A stretch of 64,000 nt of DNA from Pseudomonadota bacterium (GTDB lineage: Bacteria > Bdellovibrionota > UBA1018): positions 186,001 through 250,000 of the forward strand of contig JAIXQO010000001.1 in NCBI GenBank assembly GCA_027485695.1, in the 5' to 3' direction. Below the pieces are notes generated by a model, which did no database searches, was not told the DNA's origin, and saw only the letters and a list, made by a program, of their open reading frames with translations. Both the position numbers and the translations under genes were made by a program. Below are positions 41,161-50,976 of this stretch, in pieces. Position 1 is the stretch's first letter, and every line of letters starts with the position of its first letter.

Positions 41161-41547
41161 ATGAGCTATCCATCCACACTTCGTTACACCAAAGACCATG
41201 AATGGGCGAAACTCGACGGAAACGTCGTGACGGTCGGGATCACCCACCATGCTCAAGACGCGCTCGGAGATATCGTGTTCGTCGAACTCCCGGCTGTCGG
41301 CCGTAGTCTCAAAAAAGGCGAAACCTTCGGTGTGGTCGAGAGCATCAAGGCGGTTTCCGATCTCTATTCCCCCCTCAGCGGCAAAGTCGTCGAGTCAAAC
41401 GAGCCTCTCGCCGGAGAAACGAGCTTGCTCAATTCCTCACCACACGACAAGGCTTGGATCATCAAGGTTGAGATTTCATCACCTGCAGAGTTCAACGAGC
41501 TCATGACGGCGGATCAATACACCGCGTTTATTGAATCTCTCAAGTAG
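41161..41547 (+). CDS. gcvH: Glycine cleavage H protein
   Basis: Lipoyl carrier of the glycine cleavage system, 128 residues. The lipoylated residue is Lys63 in VVESIKAVSDLYSP. It starts after AAGGAGAAACC. Followed by a strong terminator that also covers the start of the next gene. gcvP is encoded 1.7 kb further on, on the opposite strand. Confidence 0.98.
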   Translation: MSYPSTLRYTKDHEWAKLDGNVVTVGITHHAQDALGDIVFVELPAVGRSLKKGETFGVVESIKAVSDLYSPLSGKVVESNEPLAGETSLLNSSPHDKAWIIKVEISSPAEFNELMTADQYTAFIESLK

Positions 41548-41627
41548 AATTCGTCAAAGATCAGACGGCCCTTGTCGTCGAATGATTCAAAACGTCGTTT
41601 TTCTCTAAATTAGACGCATAATAGCCG

Positions 41628-41658
41628 AAAAGAGGGTGATGAGAATCACCCTCTTTTT
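41628..41658 (+). terminator. Terminator after gcvH that includes the next start codon
   Basis: AAAAGAGGGTGAT (41628-41640) pairs over 13 bp with ATCACCCTCTTTT (41645-41657), 4-nt loop, T-run to 41658. The 5' arm contains the ribosome site (AAGAGG) and ATG (41639) of the next gene; the 3' arm is the coding sequence of its signal peptide. Confidence 0.8.
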
Positions 41659-43204
41659 CCTTTTGGCGTCTCTGATTTCAATGACGCCATCTATGCCTTC
41701 CGCACGCGCGGAGAACGGGAAAACTTGGATTCGTCCGACGTTTTTTCACGGCTACACGGCGGACGGCCAGCTCGCCACGGTTCAACAGGTCAGTGAAGTA
41801 ACCGAGTACTCGGGTGATCCGGACTACGCCCGCTATGAGGCGTCGATCATCGAATACCTGAACGCGCACCCGGAACCAGTGCCGCTTTTCGTCTACGACG
41901 ACGATGACTCAGGCAGAAACCCGTCTGCGGACGGCCCCAAGAAACTGATCAACTGGGTAAAAGACATCCCTGCGGTTCAGAAGCGTCTAAAAGAAAAAAC
42001 CGTTGCCGTCATCCGCGTCGTATCCGAATCAAAACCGGTCAAAAAAATCCGGAATAACCCCATCCGTCGAGCTATCCGGAGTTCCTATATTCCCAAGACC
42101 CAAGGGAAAATCATTCAGTCGCTCGTGACTTTCGCTTTTGGCGGACTCAACACCACGATCATGCTGATCCTGAAGTACGATGACAGTCAGCTACCGCTGT
42201 TTCGCAAAGTTCTCGGTGGTCTCTTAGAGGGTCTCTCCCAAGGTCATAACGCTTTTTACGCCGACCAACTGGATCGGCTGTACACGTACGGTATCTACGA
42301 TCCGAAGAATCCAATTAAACTTCATCCCGTTCAGCAGAATGCCTTACGTTTCATCGATACTTTCGTTCGAACCTACGTAGCGCTTCTTCCGCTCGAAGGC
42401 ACTCCCGGACGAGATAGCATACTCGATAAAAAAGGCGTCTCGTGGGTGGCCAACTATGCGCTCGACTATACGATCGTGACTTATTTCTCTACGAAGACTC
42501 GAGAAAAATTTAAAAACTACTACTTACAAGAACGCGGTGAAGGGCTGACCCAGCCGTATCGCGATCATTTCATTCCTCTTCGTGAGAATCCGATTGAGTT
42601 CGAGTACACCCTGAACAAACTCGCTCGAACATCGATATTCGAAAATCCATTTGAAAGCCTCGCCGCTGATCTGGCTTCGATCAAAGCGGAGCACGGCGCA
42701 TCGTACACTCGTATGCCTGAATTCCGTGAACTCTTCAGTAAATTTGAAACCATTGTGATCCATCAAGTCGAAGAGCGGATCAAGGTCTCCGGAGGTCTCA
42801 CTCTCTATATCATGCAGGGACTGATGTTTTCAGCTACGAGCCAGATCTACTATTTCAACGTGATGCCTTGGGTACTGGTCAATCCTTCGATTTATTTCTT
42901 GGTCACTGCCGGTCGTGCCTTGAATTGGAGTCTGGTGATGATCTTCAACTTGGTCTACGAATATCGCCCGGACATCGCGCTCCGGCACACGGACTTCATC
43001 AATACTCAGGGCAAGAAACTCAAAGACGGTATCGAACGATTCCGATCGTACATCCAGTGGAAACGCAAAAACACGCCGACTCCGCAGGAGGCCTTAGAAT
43101 CCAACTGCAAGGACGTGATCTCCCAGCCACCTGGCACAGAAGAAATTTACCTAAAACTCATCGATGCGTTCTCCGCTAAGCCACCCGAGCCATCTGCGGA
43201 TTAG
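41639..43204 (+). CDS. Exported or membrane protein of unknown function
   Basis: 521 residues. A signal peptide ends near PSARA. The mature protein starts ENGKTWIRPTFFHGYTADGQ and has an acidic stretch YDDDDSGRN near residue 95. Hydrophobic segments near 165-185 (LVTFAFGGLNTTIMLILKY) and 395-440 (LYIMQGLMFSATSQIYYFNVM, PSIYFLVTAGRALNWSLVMIF) may cross a membrane. No family recognised. Its start is embedded in the gcvH terminator. GTG 41636 is an alternative start. It separates gcvH from convergent gcvP. Confidence 0.65.
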   Translation: MRITLFFLLASLISMTPSMPSARAENGKTWIRPTFFHGYTADGQLATVQQVSEVTEYSGDPDYARYEASIIEYLNAHPEPVPLFVYDDDDSGRNPSADGPKKLINWVKDIPAVQKRLKEKTVAVIRVVSESKPVKKIRNNPIRRAIRSSYIPKTQGKIIQSLVTFAFGGLNTTIMLILKYDDSQLPLFRKVLGGLLEGLSQGHNAFYADQLDRLYTYGIYDPKNPIKLHPVQQNALRFIDTFVRTYVALLPLEGTPGRDSILDKKGVSWVANYALDYTIVTYFSTKTREKFKNYYLQERGEGLTQPYRDHFIPLRENPIEFEYTLNKLARTSIFENPFESLAADLASIKAEHGASYTRMPEFRELFSKFETIVIHQVEERIKVSGGLTLYIMQGLMFSATSQIYYFNVMPWVLVNPSIYFLVTAGRALNWSLVMIFNLVYEYRPDIALRHTDFINTQGKKLKDGIERFRSYIQWKRKNTPTPQEALESNCKDVISQPPGTEEIYLKLIDAFSAKPPEPSAD

Positions 43205-43231
43205 GGACCGATCACTTCAAGTAATTCCGAG

Positions 43232-46096
43232 CTAAGACTGATACGCCTCAATCGGCAGACAGCTACAAACGAGGTTACGCTCTCCGTAAACGTTATCAAT
43301 CCGACTCACGGACGGCCAGAACTTGCGTTCTTTGACCCAAGCGAGCGGATAGACTGCTTTTTCACGTGTATAGCTGTAAGGCCATTCGCTCGCAGTCGCT
43401 CGAGTTGCCGTGTGAGGTGCGTTTTTCAGGACGTTCTTGTCCTTCGGAGCCTTACCTTCTTCGATCTCACGAATTTCTTCGCGAATTCCAACCATCGCTT
43501 CAATGAAACGATCCAGTTCGGCCTTGGACTCGCTTTCGGTCGGTTCGATCATCAGCGTTCCCGGAACTGGGAACGAGATCGTTGGCGCGTGAAAACCATA
43601 GTCCATCAAGCGCTTGGCCAGGTCTTCGACTTCGATACCGGTTTTCTCCTTCAGGGGTCGAAGGTCCAAGATGCACTCATGTGCAATTCGTCCATTCGCA
43701 CCTTGATAGAGGACCGGATAGTGGGGAGCAAGCTTGGTGGAAATGTAGTTTGCGTTCAGGATCGCGTTCTCAGTCGCTTGGCGGAGACCTTCTTCGCCCA
43801 TCATTTTGATATAGAGATAGGAGATCGGAAGGATCGAGGCACTACCATAGGCAGCCGCACTGATCGTTCCGAAACTTTCTGATCCACCGACGTCTTGGGT
43901 AACGGGATGTCCCGGCAAGAATGGAACCAAGTGTTTCCGCACGCCGATCGGACCCATACCAGGGCCACCGCCACCGTGTGGGATGCAGAATGTCTTGTGC
44001 AAGTTCAAGTGACAGACGTCCGCACCGAAATCGCCCGGACGGCAGAGACCGACCTGAGCGTTCATGTTCGCTCCGTCCATGTACACTTGTCCGCCGTTTG
44101 CATGAATGATTTCGCAGATCTCATGGATCGCTTCTTCGAAAACACCGTGCGTAGACGGATAGGTCACCATGAGTGCGGCTAGATTCTTGGAGTGTTCTGC
44201 GGCTTTGGCCTTGAGGTCAGCCACGTCGACGTTGCCGTTACGATCCGTCGCCACGACGACCACCTTAAGCCCCGCCATCGACGCCGAAGCAGGGTTCGTA
44301 CCGTGCGCAGATTGAGGGATCAAACAGATGTCGCGGTGATTTTCTTTGCGCGATTCAAAATAACGGCGAATCGCAAGAAGTCCGGCGTACTCACCTTGTG
44401 ATCCGGCGTTCGGCTGGAGAGAGACTCCGTCGAATCCCGTGATCTCGCAGAGATCGCTCTCGAGCTCTTTGAAAAACTGGCGGTATCCTCGAACCTGCTC
44501 GTTCGGAACGAACGGATGCAGCGAACCTACTTTTGCCCAAGTGACAGGCAACATTTCAGTCGTCGCGTTCAATTTCATCGTGCAGGAACCGAGTGGGATC
44601 ATTGAATGCGCAAGTGAAAGGTCCTTGCTCTGAAGACGTGTGATGTAACGAAGCATCTCGGTCTCAGAGTGATACGAATTGAAAACCGGGTGCGTGAGGT
44701 ATTTGCTCTTACGTGCGAAGTTCGCATGAAAGGGCAACTCCGCCGATTTTTGTCCTGCAATCTGGGGCGCAGATTTACCTTCGGAAGCGGCAAACGCATC
44801 CAGAAGATCTTGGAGATCTGCAGTATCGGTCGTTTCATCAAGAGTAATGCCGACCTGATCCGACTTGATCCAGCGCAGGTTGATTTTACGTTTCTCGAGC
44901 TCGGCCTTAAGAACGGTGCCTGAGTTTCCTCGCATCTCAACGAGGAGCGTATTGAACGTGTTCTGGGTCAGGACTCGGATGCCGAGTTTCTTGATTTGAT
45001 CACGAAGATGCGCGGTATTTTTTGAGATGCCTTCTGCGATATTTCGAATGCGTTTTGGTCCGTGGTAGACCGCGTACATCGACGCCATGATCGCGAGCAA
45101 TACCTGCGCCGTGCAGATGTTGGAAGTCGCCTTGTCGCGACGAATGTGTTGTTCACGAGTCTGGAGCGCGAGACGAATGGCTGGATTACCATCAGCGTCC
45201 TTGGATACACCCACAATCCTGCCCGGCATGTTGCGCTTATAGGCGTCTTTGGTCGCAAAGAATCCTGCGTGCGGTCCGCCGAACCCCATCGGTACGCCGA
45301 AACATTGGGAGTTTCCAACGGCGATATCCGCGCCGAGTTCCCCGGGGGATTTTAAAACGGCGAGCGAAAACAGATCGCAAGCAAGGGTCACGATCGCTTT
45401 TTGATCGTGAAAATTCTGAATGAGACGGGAGTAATCGAATACTTCGCCGTAAGTGTTCGGGTATTGAAGAAGTGCTCCAAAAACGGCGGGCAACTGTGCG
45501 GCGTCGGTCGGATCACCATGGATGATTTCGACTCCCAGGTATTTCGCGCGCGTTTCAACGACCGCGATCGTTTGTGGATGGCAGTCTTTGGCGACCCAGA
45601 ATTTTTTCGAAGCGTCGCGACCGGCGAGCGAGTATGCAAGCGCCATGGCCTCTGCGGCTGCGGTACCTTCGTCAAGAAGACTTGCGTTCGCGATTTCCAT
45701 TCCTGTGAAATCCATGACGAGCGTTTGGAAATTCAAAAGCGCTTCTAAGCGGCCCTGTGCGATCTCGGCCTGATAAGGCGTGTACTGCGTGTACCAGCCT
45801 GGGTTTTCTAAGATGTTTCTTTGAATCACAGGAGGTGTGACGGTGCCCACGTAACCCATGCCGATGAACGAACGGTAGAGTTCGTTTTGGTCCATGAGCT
45901 TCTCGAGGTCGCGGATGGCGTCGCGTTCACTTCGTGGAGCCGAGAGCTGGAGAGGTTTTTTGAGACGAATCGAGGCCGGAATGGTCTGATCGATCAGTTT
46001 TTCTAACGATGAAACACCCAGAGCCTGCAACAGCTCCGATTGTTCCAGCAAAGATGAACCCATGTGTCGTTCACTAAACGAACCTGAAAGCGCCAT
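43232..46096 (-). CDS. gcvP: Glycine dehydrogenase (decarboxylating), P protein
   Basis: PLP enzyme that decarboxylates glycine and loads the aminomethyl group on GcvH. A 954-residue fused form (homodimer type) with both halves. The N-terminal half carries ERHMGSS and [12 protein letters not shown]. The C-terminal half has [16 protein letters not shown], the PLP lysine in [18 protein letters not shown], and GHPV. It is on the strand opposite gcvT and gcvH, so the system is split into two transcripts. Promoter region 46097-46218 shows no riboswitch that I recognise. Confidence 0.97.
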   Translation of the reverse strand: MALSGSFSERHMGSSLLEQSELLQALGVSSLEKLIDQTIPASIRLKKPLQLSAPRSERDAIRDLEKLMDQNELYRSFIGMGYVGTVTPPVIQRNILENPGWYTQYTPYQAEIAQGRLEALLNFQTLVMDFTGMEIANASLLDEGTAAAEAMALAYSLAGRDASKKFWVAKDCHPQTIAVVETRAKYLGVEIIHGDPTDAAQLPAVFGALLQYPNTYGEVFDYSRLIQNFHDQKAIVTLACDLFSLAVLKSPGELGADIAVGNSQCFGVPMGFGGPHAGFFATKDAYKRNMPGRIVGVSKDADGNPAIRLALQTREQHIRRDKATSNICTAQVLLAIMASMYAVYHGPKRIRNIAEGISKNTAHLRDQIKKLGIRVLTQNTFNTLLVEMRGNSGTVLKAELEKRKINLRWIKSDQVGITLDETTDTADLQDLLDAFAASEGKSAPQIAGQKSAELPFHANFARKSKYLTHPVFNSYHSETEMLRYITRLQSKDLSLAHSMIPLGSCTMKLNATTEMLPVTWAKVGSLHPFVPNEQVRGYRQFFKELESDLCEITGFDGVSLQPNAGSQGEYAGLLAIRRYFESRKENHRDICLIPQSAHGTNPASASMAGLKVVVVATDRNGNVDVADLKAKAAEHSKNLAALMVTYPSTHGVFEEAIHEICEIIHANGGQVYMDGANMNAQVGLCRPGDFGADVCHLNLHKTFCIPHGGGGPGMGPIGVRKHLVPFLPGHPVTQDVGGSESFGTISAAAYGSASILPISYLYIKMMGEEGLRQATENAILNANYISTKLAPHYPVLYQGANGRIAHECILDLRPLKEKTGIEVEDLAKRLMDYGFHAPTISFPVPGTLMIEPTESESKAELDRFIEAMVGIREEIREIEEGKAPKDKNVLKNAPHTATRATASEWPYSYTREKAVYPLAWVKERKFWPSVSRIDNVYGERNLVCSCLPIEAYQS

Positions 46097-46218
46097 ATTT
46101 TACCCTCTGGGCGAAAATTACCATAATTTCGCGAGCTCCCCTATTGAGAAAAAGGGGGTTTAGATTATGCTGAACTTCCTTTTCGACATCGTTTTACAGG
46201 AAGTAGGATTGTACCGTC

Positions 46219-46539
46219 GTGAACCGTTTGAATCGTCCGTTATCCACCGAAAAATTCGTCGCACCGACCTTTGAACCCGAACAGTGGGCTCAAATTTTTA
46301 ACACCGCATTGATTTCCACTCGAGTTGAGCAATCCAAGGCTTCTTCTTCGGAGATCTTTCATTTGATGCAAGAGCCGGCGTTTCAGACGTTGCTCAACGC
46401 CATTCACCAATACGCTGAGTCTAAGAGTATACCTGAGAGCCAGGCCGCTCAGGAAGTCATCCAGACCTTTCGTAAGATTGATTTTTTATGGACAGAGCTT
46501 CTGCTCCAAGAAGGATTCGAGCGCGTTCAGGGCCGTTAA
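46219..46539 (+). CDS. Small helical protein of unknown function
   Basis: 106 residues, predicted mostly helical (QWAQIFNTALISTRVEQS, SQAAQEVIQTFRKIDFLWTELLLQEG), no signal peptide, not recognised. Starts with GTG 46219; the purine-rich AGGAAGTAGGA lies somewhat far upstream. It stands alone between gcvP (divergent) and the TonB-like gene (convergent). Confidence 0.5.
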   Translation: MNRLNRPLSTEKFVAPTFEPEQWAQIFNTALISTRVEQSKASSSEIFHLMQEPAFQTLLNAIHQYAESKSIPESQAAQEVIQTFRKIDFLWTELLLQEGFERVQGR

Positions 46540-46576
46540 TCAGCCGCGCAAGCAAATCTCTTTTTTAGGTGGTTGC

Positions 46577-47464
46577 CTACGTTCTGAGAACGAAATCCCA
46601 GCGTATTTTAACTTGGCCGCTTGAATCCACGAGCCCTTTGGGTGGATTGGGGAACGGTCCCGCTTTGTTGAACGCCTTGATCGCGGCATCGTCCAAGTCC
46701 TGCGTACCGCTTTGGCCCATGATCCGGATTTTTTTGATCTGACCGTTTTGATCGAGAAACACCATCAATTGGGTCACGTAGTCGGTCTCAGAGGCGAGCT
46801 GACGACCGCGTTTGAAATACTTTTCGAGTTCTGATTTCAGCGTCCGGTCCCAAGCACGGTCGAGGCTCTTGCGGATGCGTTGGAAATATCCGTAGAACAC
46901 ATATTCTTTGGTGTTGAGGAGCGTGCGCTCGCCTTCTTTGAAACCTTTGACGTACTCGCCGCCGGCCTGACCGGTCATGGAGCCTTCTTCTTCACGAATG
47001 GCTTCGCGGATCTCTTGCTGCGCGGTTTTCATGGGCTCCGGGAGCTTCACGCCGAGTTGATCCAGGCTCGGAAGAACGGGAGAAGCTTTTACGGCGGGTT
47101 TCTTCTGGGCAGCCAACTTCGGTTTTTCAGATTCCGAAGTTTTCTTGGAATCGGCTTTCAAATCACCGATCGAAGATGCGGAACGAGTCTCTTGACGATC
47201 GACGACTTGGGTTCTCTCGCCGAGGTAGGCGTCCTTGACCGGATCTTTGACTTCCTGGCCCGGCAACGTCTGAACCATTTGGTTCTTGGTATCCCAATCG
47301 GATTTCGGTTCGACCTCAATCCAAACGGTTTCCTTGTTCGGCGTCACGGGAGCCATGACCGACATCGTAGGCGCGACCTTGATATACGCGATCGTCGCTA
47401 GGACGAGGAGCGAGTGAACCAGGAGTGAATCGCGAACCGACTTTGATAATGCAAATGATCCCAT
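46577..47464 (-). CDS. TonB-family C-terminal domain protein
   Basis: 295 residues. An N-terminal membrane anchor (LLVHSLLVLATIAYI), a charged Lys/Glu/Ala linker, and a C-terminal domain with the TonB-type pattern TQLMVFLDQNGQIKKIRIMGQSGTQDLDDAAIKAFNKAGPFPNPP. Such proteins transmit force from inner-membrane motors (ExbBD or gliding-type) to the outer membrane, or act as envelope scaffolds. No exbB or exbD is adjacent. Last gene of the xseB-dxs-tlyA-PBP run, 18 bases after the PBP stop. Confidence 0.85.
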   Translation of the reverse strand: MGSFALSKSVRDSLLVHSLLVLATIAYIKVAPTMSVMAPVTPNKETVWIEVEPKSDWDTKNQMVQTLPGQEVKDPVKDAYLGERTQVVDRQETRSASSIGDLKADSKKTSESEKPKLAAQKKPAVKASPVLPSLDQLGVKLPEPMKTAQQEIREAIREEEGSMTGQAGGEYVKGFKEGERTLLNTKEYVFYGYFQRIRKSLDRAWDRTLKSELEKYFKRGRQLASETDYVTQLMVFLDQNGQIKKIRIMGQSGTQDLDDAAIKAFNKAGPFPNPPKGLVDSSGQVKIRWDFVLRT

Positions 47465-47482
47465 ACATGGATCATTTCGGAC

Positions 47483-50056
47483 CTACTCGATGTCTTCTTT
47501 AAGGAATTCGCTCGTAGATCGAGGGGTTATCTGCTGACCCGCATTATTGAGTTCGATGACCGGCTGGGTCCCATCTACGAATGCTTCTTTGATCGAATAG
47601 GATGCATTCGGTGCCGTTGGTTTACCTGTTTGCGGATGGATCGACACGAAACTGACGCCTGGAGGTACATCAAAATCTTCGACCGGAAGATCTTTGACGG
47701 CTTCTTTCATGAACTCGAGCCAGATCGGGAGCGCGGCACGTGCTCCTGTTTCACCTGATCCGATCGATTTCGAAGCATCGAAGCCAACCCAAACGCCGGT
47801 GACGACTTGCGGAGTGAATCCCATGAACCAGGCATCTTGGTATTCGTTCGTCGTTCCGGTCTTACCGGCTGCAGGACGGCCGAGTTGTTTTGCTTCGGTG
47901 CCAGTTCCGAAACTCACGACCTCTTTCATCAGGTGGGTCGCAACGTAAGCGACCCGAGGATCGAGTACCTGCTCCGGATCTTTTTCGAGAGGGAAATGAG
48001 GATAGAGTTTCTTCGAAATGGTTTCGCTGTTTTTCGCCGCTGGATCTTCCGGCTCGCCGTCATTCAACTTCGCTTCAGATGCGAGTGCTGCTTTTACTTC
48101 GTTCATTACCGTCTCGACGGGAGGGATGGGTTTCGCAGGTTTTTCTTCGAGTGTCTTGCCATCTCGGTCTTTGATCACCGAGAAAAAGACAGGCTCTACT
48201 TTGCGACCCGCGCGAGGGAAAACTGAATAGACTCGAGTCATCTCGACCAGAGACATCGTCGCGCTTCCGAGTGCGATCGAAAGGTCCGGGTTCAATGCAG
48301 CCGGCATACCGATACGTTTCGAAAATTCTACGACGCGTCCAACGCCCACATCCTGGACGATCTTAATCGTCGGAATGTTACGAGACTTGATGAGCGCTTG
48401 TCGAAAAGTGGTATCGCCGTAGAACTTTTCTTCGAAGTTCGTAGGTTTCCATTTTCCGAAATCCTTATCGTTATAAACGATCGGGGCATCGACGACGATC
48501 GACGCGGGTGTGTAGCCTTTTTCGAGCGCGGCCGAGAAAATGATCGGCTTGAATGCCGAACCCATCTGACGTTGCGCCTGAGTTGCGCGGTTGAACTCGG
48601 ATTTGGAGTAGTCGTATCCGCCTTCCATAGCGAGCACCTGTCCCGTGCGTGCATCGATGGAGAACAGGGCCGCTTGAATTTCTGGAACTTGCTCCAAGGA
48701 TACGGTCCATCCCTCGCCTTCGCGCTTCAGCGGACGAACCCAGACGACGTCACCCTTGTGCAACAAGTTGTCGAGCATCGGTTTGCCGCGTAGTGCCCAC
48801 CTGGCCTCTTCGATCGGAAGATTTACTTTGATCGCGCCGACTAAAATGCCTGCGTTCTTACGTTTATCATCGAAACTCGTGACGACACCTTCATAGAGCT
48901 GGCCGGGTTTCAGGAGATCGGCTTCGGCCTTAAGACCGGCGAGTTGCACGGCGTCGAGCACCTCAAGCGTGCCATTCGTTTTCAAAACTTCGTAACCCAG
49001 CTCGCGCATCACGACTTGAATGCGAGCGTGTTCAATCCGTTTCCGAATTTCTTCGTCGGTTTTGAGATGTTTGATGATCCCTCGGTATCCCGAGCGACGA
49101 TCAATGTCGCGAAGCCCTTGTTTGACGATCGCGCCCGCCGTCTTGAGGAGGCGCGGATCGGCGCGAACGACCACCTGAAGACCATCTTCATACAGCGCTT
49201 TTTCGCCGTACTTATCGATGACGTAGCGACGAATGTGCTCAACTAGGTAGGGGCTGTATTCATTGTTCGGACTCGTCGAATCGTGAACCGGCAGTTCTTC
49301 TTTCGAAGCTTTCTCAAATTCAGCCGGTGTGATGAACCGGTTTTCGACCATTCGTCTGAGGACGTAGACCTGCCGCTCTTTGGCTTTTTTCGGATTCAGA
49401 TGCGGACTGAATTTGCTTGGCGCTGTTGGCATGCCAGCAATCAGCGCGCACTCAGCGATGGTCAGGTCTTTTAGTTCCTTGTTGAAATAGACAATCGCGG
49501 CCGCCTTGACTCCATACGCTCCGTGACCGAGGTAGATCTGATTCAAGTAGAGCGAAAGAATCTCTTGTTTGCCGAGATTCCGCTCCATCTGAGAGGCGAG
49601 GATCAGTTCCTTGAGCTTGCGGGAGAAACTTTTCTCTGGAGTCAGCATCAAAGATTTTGCGACCTGCTGTGTGATCGTGCTTCCGCCTTGAACCACGTGT
49701 CCCGCTCGAAAGTTCGCGATACTGGCGCGAGCAATCGACATGAAGTTCACGCCCTGATGCTGGAAAAACTGGTCGTCTTCGGCCGCTACGAAGGCCTCCA
49801 CGAGTTTTTGGGGAATCTCTTCGTAGGCGACGACATAACGGCGTTCTTTGTAGAACTCCCCGATCAGTTGCGACTTATCCCCGTGAACGGCGTGAATCTG
49901 AGTCACGATTGCCGGTCGATAGTCTTTCATGGTGATGAGATTCGGCAGATCGCGAGTGAACGAGAAATAGAGGATCGCAAGGACGATTGAGCCGAGAGTC
50001 ACGAGCGCTAAAATGGAAACAAACGCCAACCGAACGGCCTTCGGGAGTTTTTTCAT
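47483..50056 (-). CDS. Penicillin-binding protein 1A (bifunctional)
   Basis: Polymerises and cross-links peptidoglycan. 857 residues: membrane anchor at 10-30; glycosyltransferase domain with AAEDDQFFQHQGVNF (catalytic Glu) and GGSTITQQVAKSL; OB-like domain around 330-430; transpeptidase domain with SAFK as the SxxK motif, SRN as SxN, and KTGTTNEYQDAWF as the KTG box. Start overlaps the patatin-like gene stop by 4 bases. Class A PBP of the mrcA/ponA type. Confidence 0.96.
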   Translation of the reverse strand: MKKLPKAVRLAFVSILALVTLGSIVLAILYFSFTRDLPNLITMKDYRPAIVTQIHAVHGDKSQLIGEFYKERRYVVAYEEIPQKLVEAFVAAEDDQFFQHQGVNFMSIARASIANFRAGHVVQGGSTITQQVAKSLMLTPEKSFSRKLKELILASQMERNLGKQEILSLYLNQIYLGHGAYGVKAAAIVYFNKELKDLTIAECALIAGMPTAPSKFSPHLNPKKAKERQVYVLRRMVENRFITPAEFEKASKEELPVHDSTSPNNEYSPYLVEHIRRYVIDKYGEKALYEDGLQVVVRADPRLLKTAGAIVKQGLRDIDRRSGYRGIIKHLKTDEEIRKRIEHARIQVVMRELGYEVLKTNGTLEVLDAVQLAGLKAEADLLKPGQLYEGVVTSFDDKRKNAGILVGAIKVNLPIEEARWALRGKPMLDNLLHKGDVVWVRPLKREGEGWTVSLEQVPEIQAALFSIDARTGQVLAMEGGYDYSKSEFNRATQAQRQMGSAFKPIIFSAALEKGYTPASIVVDAPIVYNDKDFGKWKPTNFEEKFYGDTTFRQALIKSRNIPTIKIVQDVGVGRVVEFSKRIGMPAALNPDLSIALGSATMSLVEMTRVYSVFPRAGRKVEPVFFSVIKDRDGKTLEEKPAKPIPPVETVMNEVKAALASEAKLNDGEPEDPAAKNSETISKKLYPHFPLEKDPEQVLDPRVAYVATHLMKEVVSFGTGTEAKQLGRPAAGKTGTTNEYQDAWFMGFTPQVVTGVWVGFDASKSIGSGETGARAALPIWLEFMKEAVKDLPVEDFDVPPGVSFVSIHPQTGKPTAPNASYSIKEAFVDGTQPVIELNNAGQQITPRSTSEFLKEDIE

Positions 50057-50976
50057 CGATTAAAATCCTCGGCTCCCAAGAACGCGGTGATTTCCGCTTT
50101 CCATTTATCTACGGCCTGCCTACCGAAATAGGCCGCCTGTGTTTTGCGTTTGAAATCTTGGTCTTCAAATTGCGGGAGCGCGATCTTCAATTTCAGCAGT
50201 CGTCTAGAATCATCACGTTCGATGGTTGAGGTTCCGTTCGAAACAGTCTCAATCAAGATCAGAGAATGCGTCGTGCGATTTGAAAAATCATCTCGAAACC
50301 GATCATAGTTCGTCGCCGAGTATCCCTGATAAGGCGAAAGGTATTTTGGATGAGTCAATGCAACTCGAATCTGCTCCCAGAGTGAAAGTGGGTTCGGTGC
50401 GGGGACCGGAAGTATCACTGGGATTTTGAGTGAGTTGAGGGTTTTTTGATCAAACACTTCTTTGAGTTTCCGCTCGACGCGAACGTCGATCGAATCACCT
50501 TGGGAAAATACTAAGCCACTCGTTTTTTTTCCCAAGATCGCATCTGTGAACTGAGAGAGTGTCCAGTCCATCCGGTTTGGATTCATACTCTCGGCGTAAG
50601 ATACCGCGACGAGCGCGCCAACTTCCGTCGCATGGATGCCGACGATTTTCATTTTCCATTGATGGAACGCCTTGAGAACTCCTTGGTGGGCAAACCCTGT
50701 TGAAAAACCGGTCCCCAAGAATAACTCAACCCCGGCCGTCCTCGATGGTAATGCGCTCTGTTCAGTAGGTGTGACTTCAGTTTCGGTTGATGCGGAATCC
50801 GGCGCCGGCGGAATCACTACCGGACCGAGTTCGGGAGCGTCGGGGCGCGAGACCAGAATTTCGGTGGTGCGTGATGAGGTCTTACAGCTAGCGAGCGGAA
50901 GCGCTAACGCAAAAGCGAGTAAAAGAGCTCTACGGGGAACGAACCTTCCAATGCGCGAGATATTCAACATTTCCAT
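50053..50976 (-). CDS. Patatin-fold lipoprotein lacking the catalytic serine
   Basis: 307 residues. Signal peptide with lipobox LASC, Pro/Glu/Thr linker to about residue 80, then a patatin-like start: ELFLGTGFSTGFAHQGVLKAFHQWKMKIVGIHATEVGALVAVSYAESM. Active members have GGGxRG and GTSxGA here; this one has GTGFSTG and ATEVGA, so the nucleophile Ser is replaced. A dead or altered hydrolase is inferred. It overlaps the end of tlyA by 47 bases and the PBP1A start by 4 bases, so it may serve wall or envelope assembly. Confidence 0.72.
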   Translation of the reverse strand: MEMLNISRIGRFVPRRALLLAFALALPLASCKTSSRTTEILVSRPDAPELGPVVIPPAPDSASTETEVTPTEQSALPSRTAGVELFLGTGFSTGFAHQGVLKAFHQWKMKIVGIHATEVGALVAVSYAESMNPNRMDWTLSQFTDAILGKKTSGLVFSQGDSIDVRVERKLKEVFDQKTLNSLKIPVILPVPAPNPLSLWEQIRVALTHPKYLSPYQGYSATNYDRFRDDFSNRTTHSLILIETVSNGTSTIERDDSRRLLKLKIALPQFEDQDFKRKTQAAYFGRQAVDKWKAEITAFLGAEDFNR

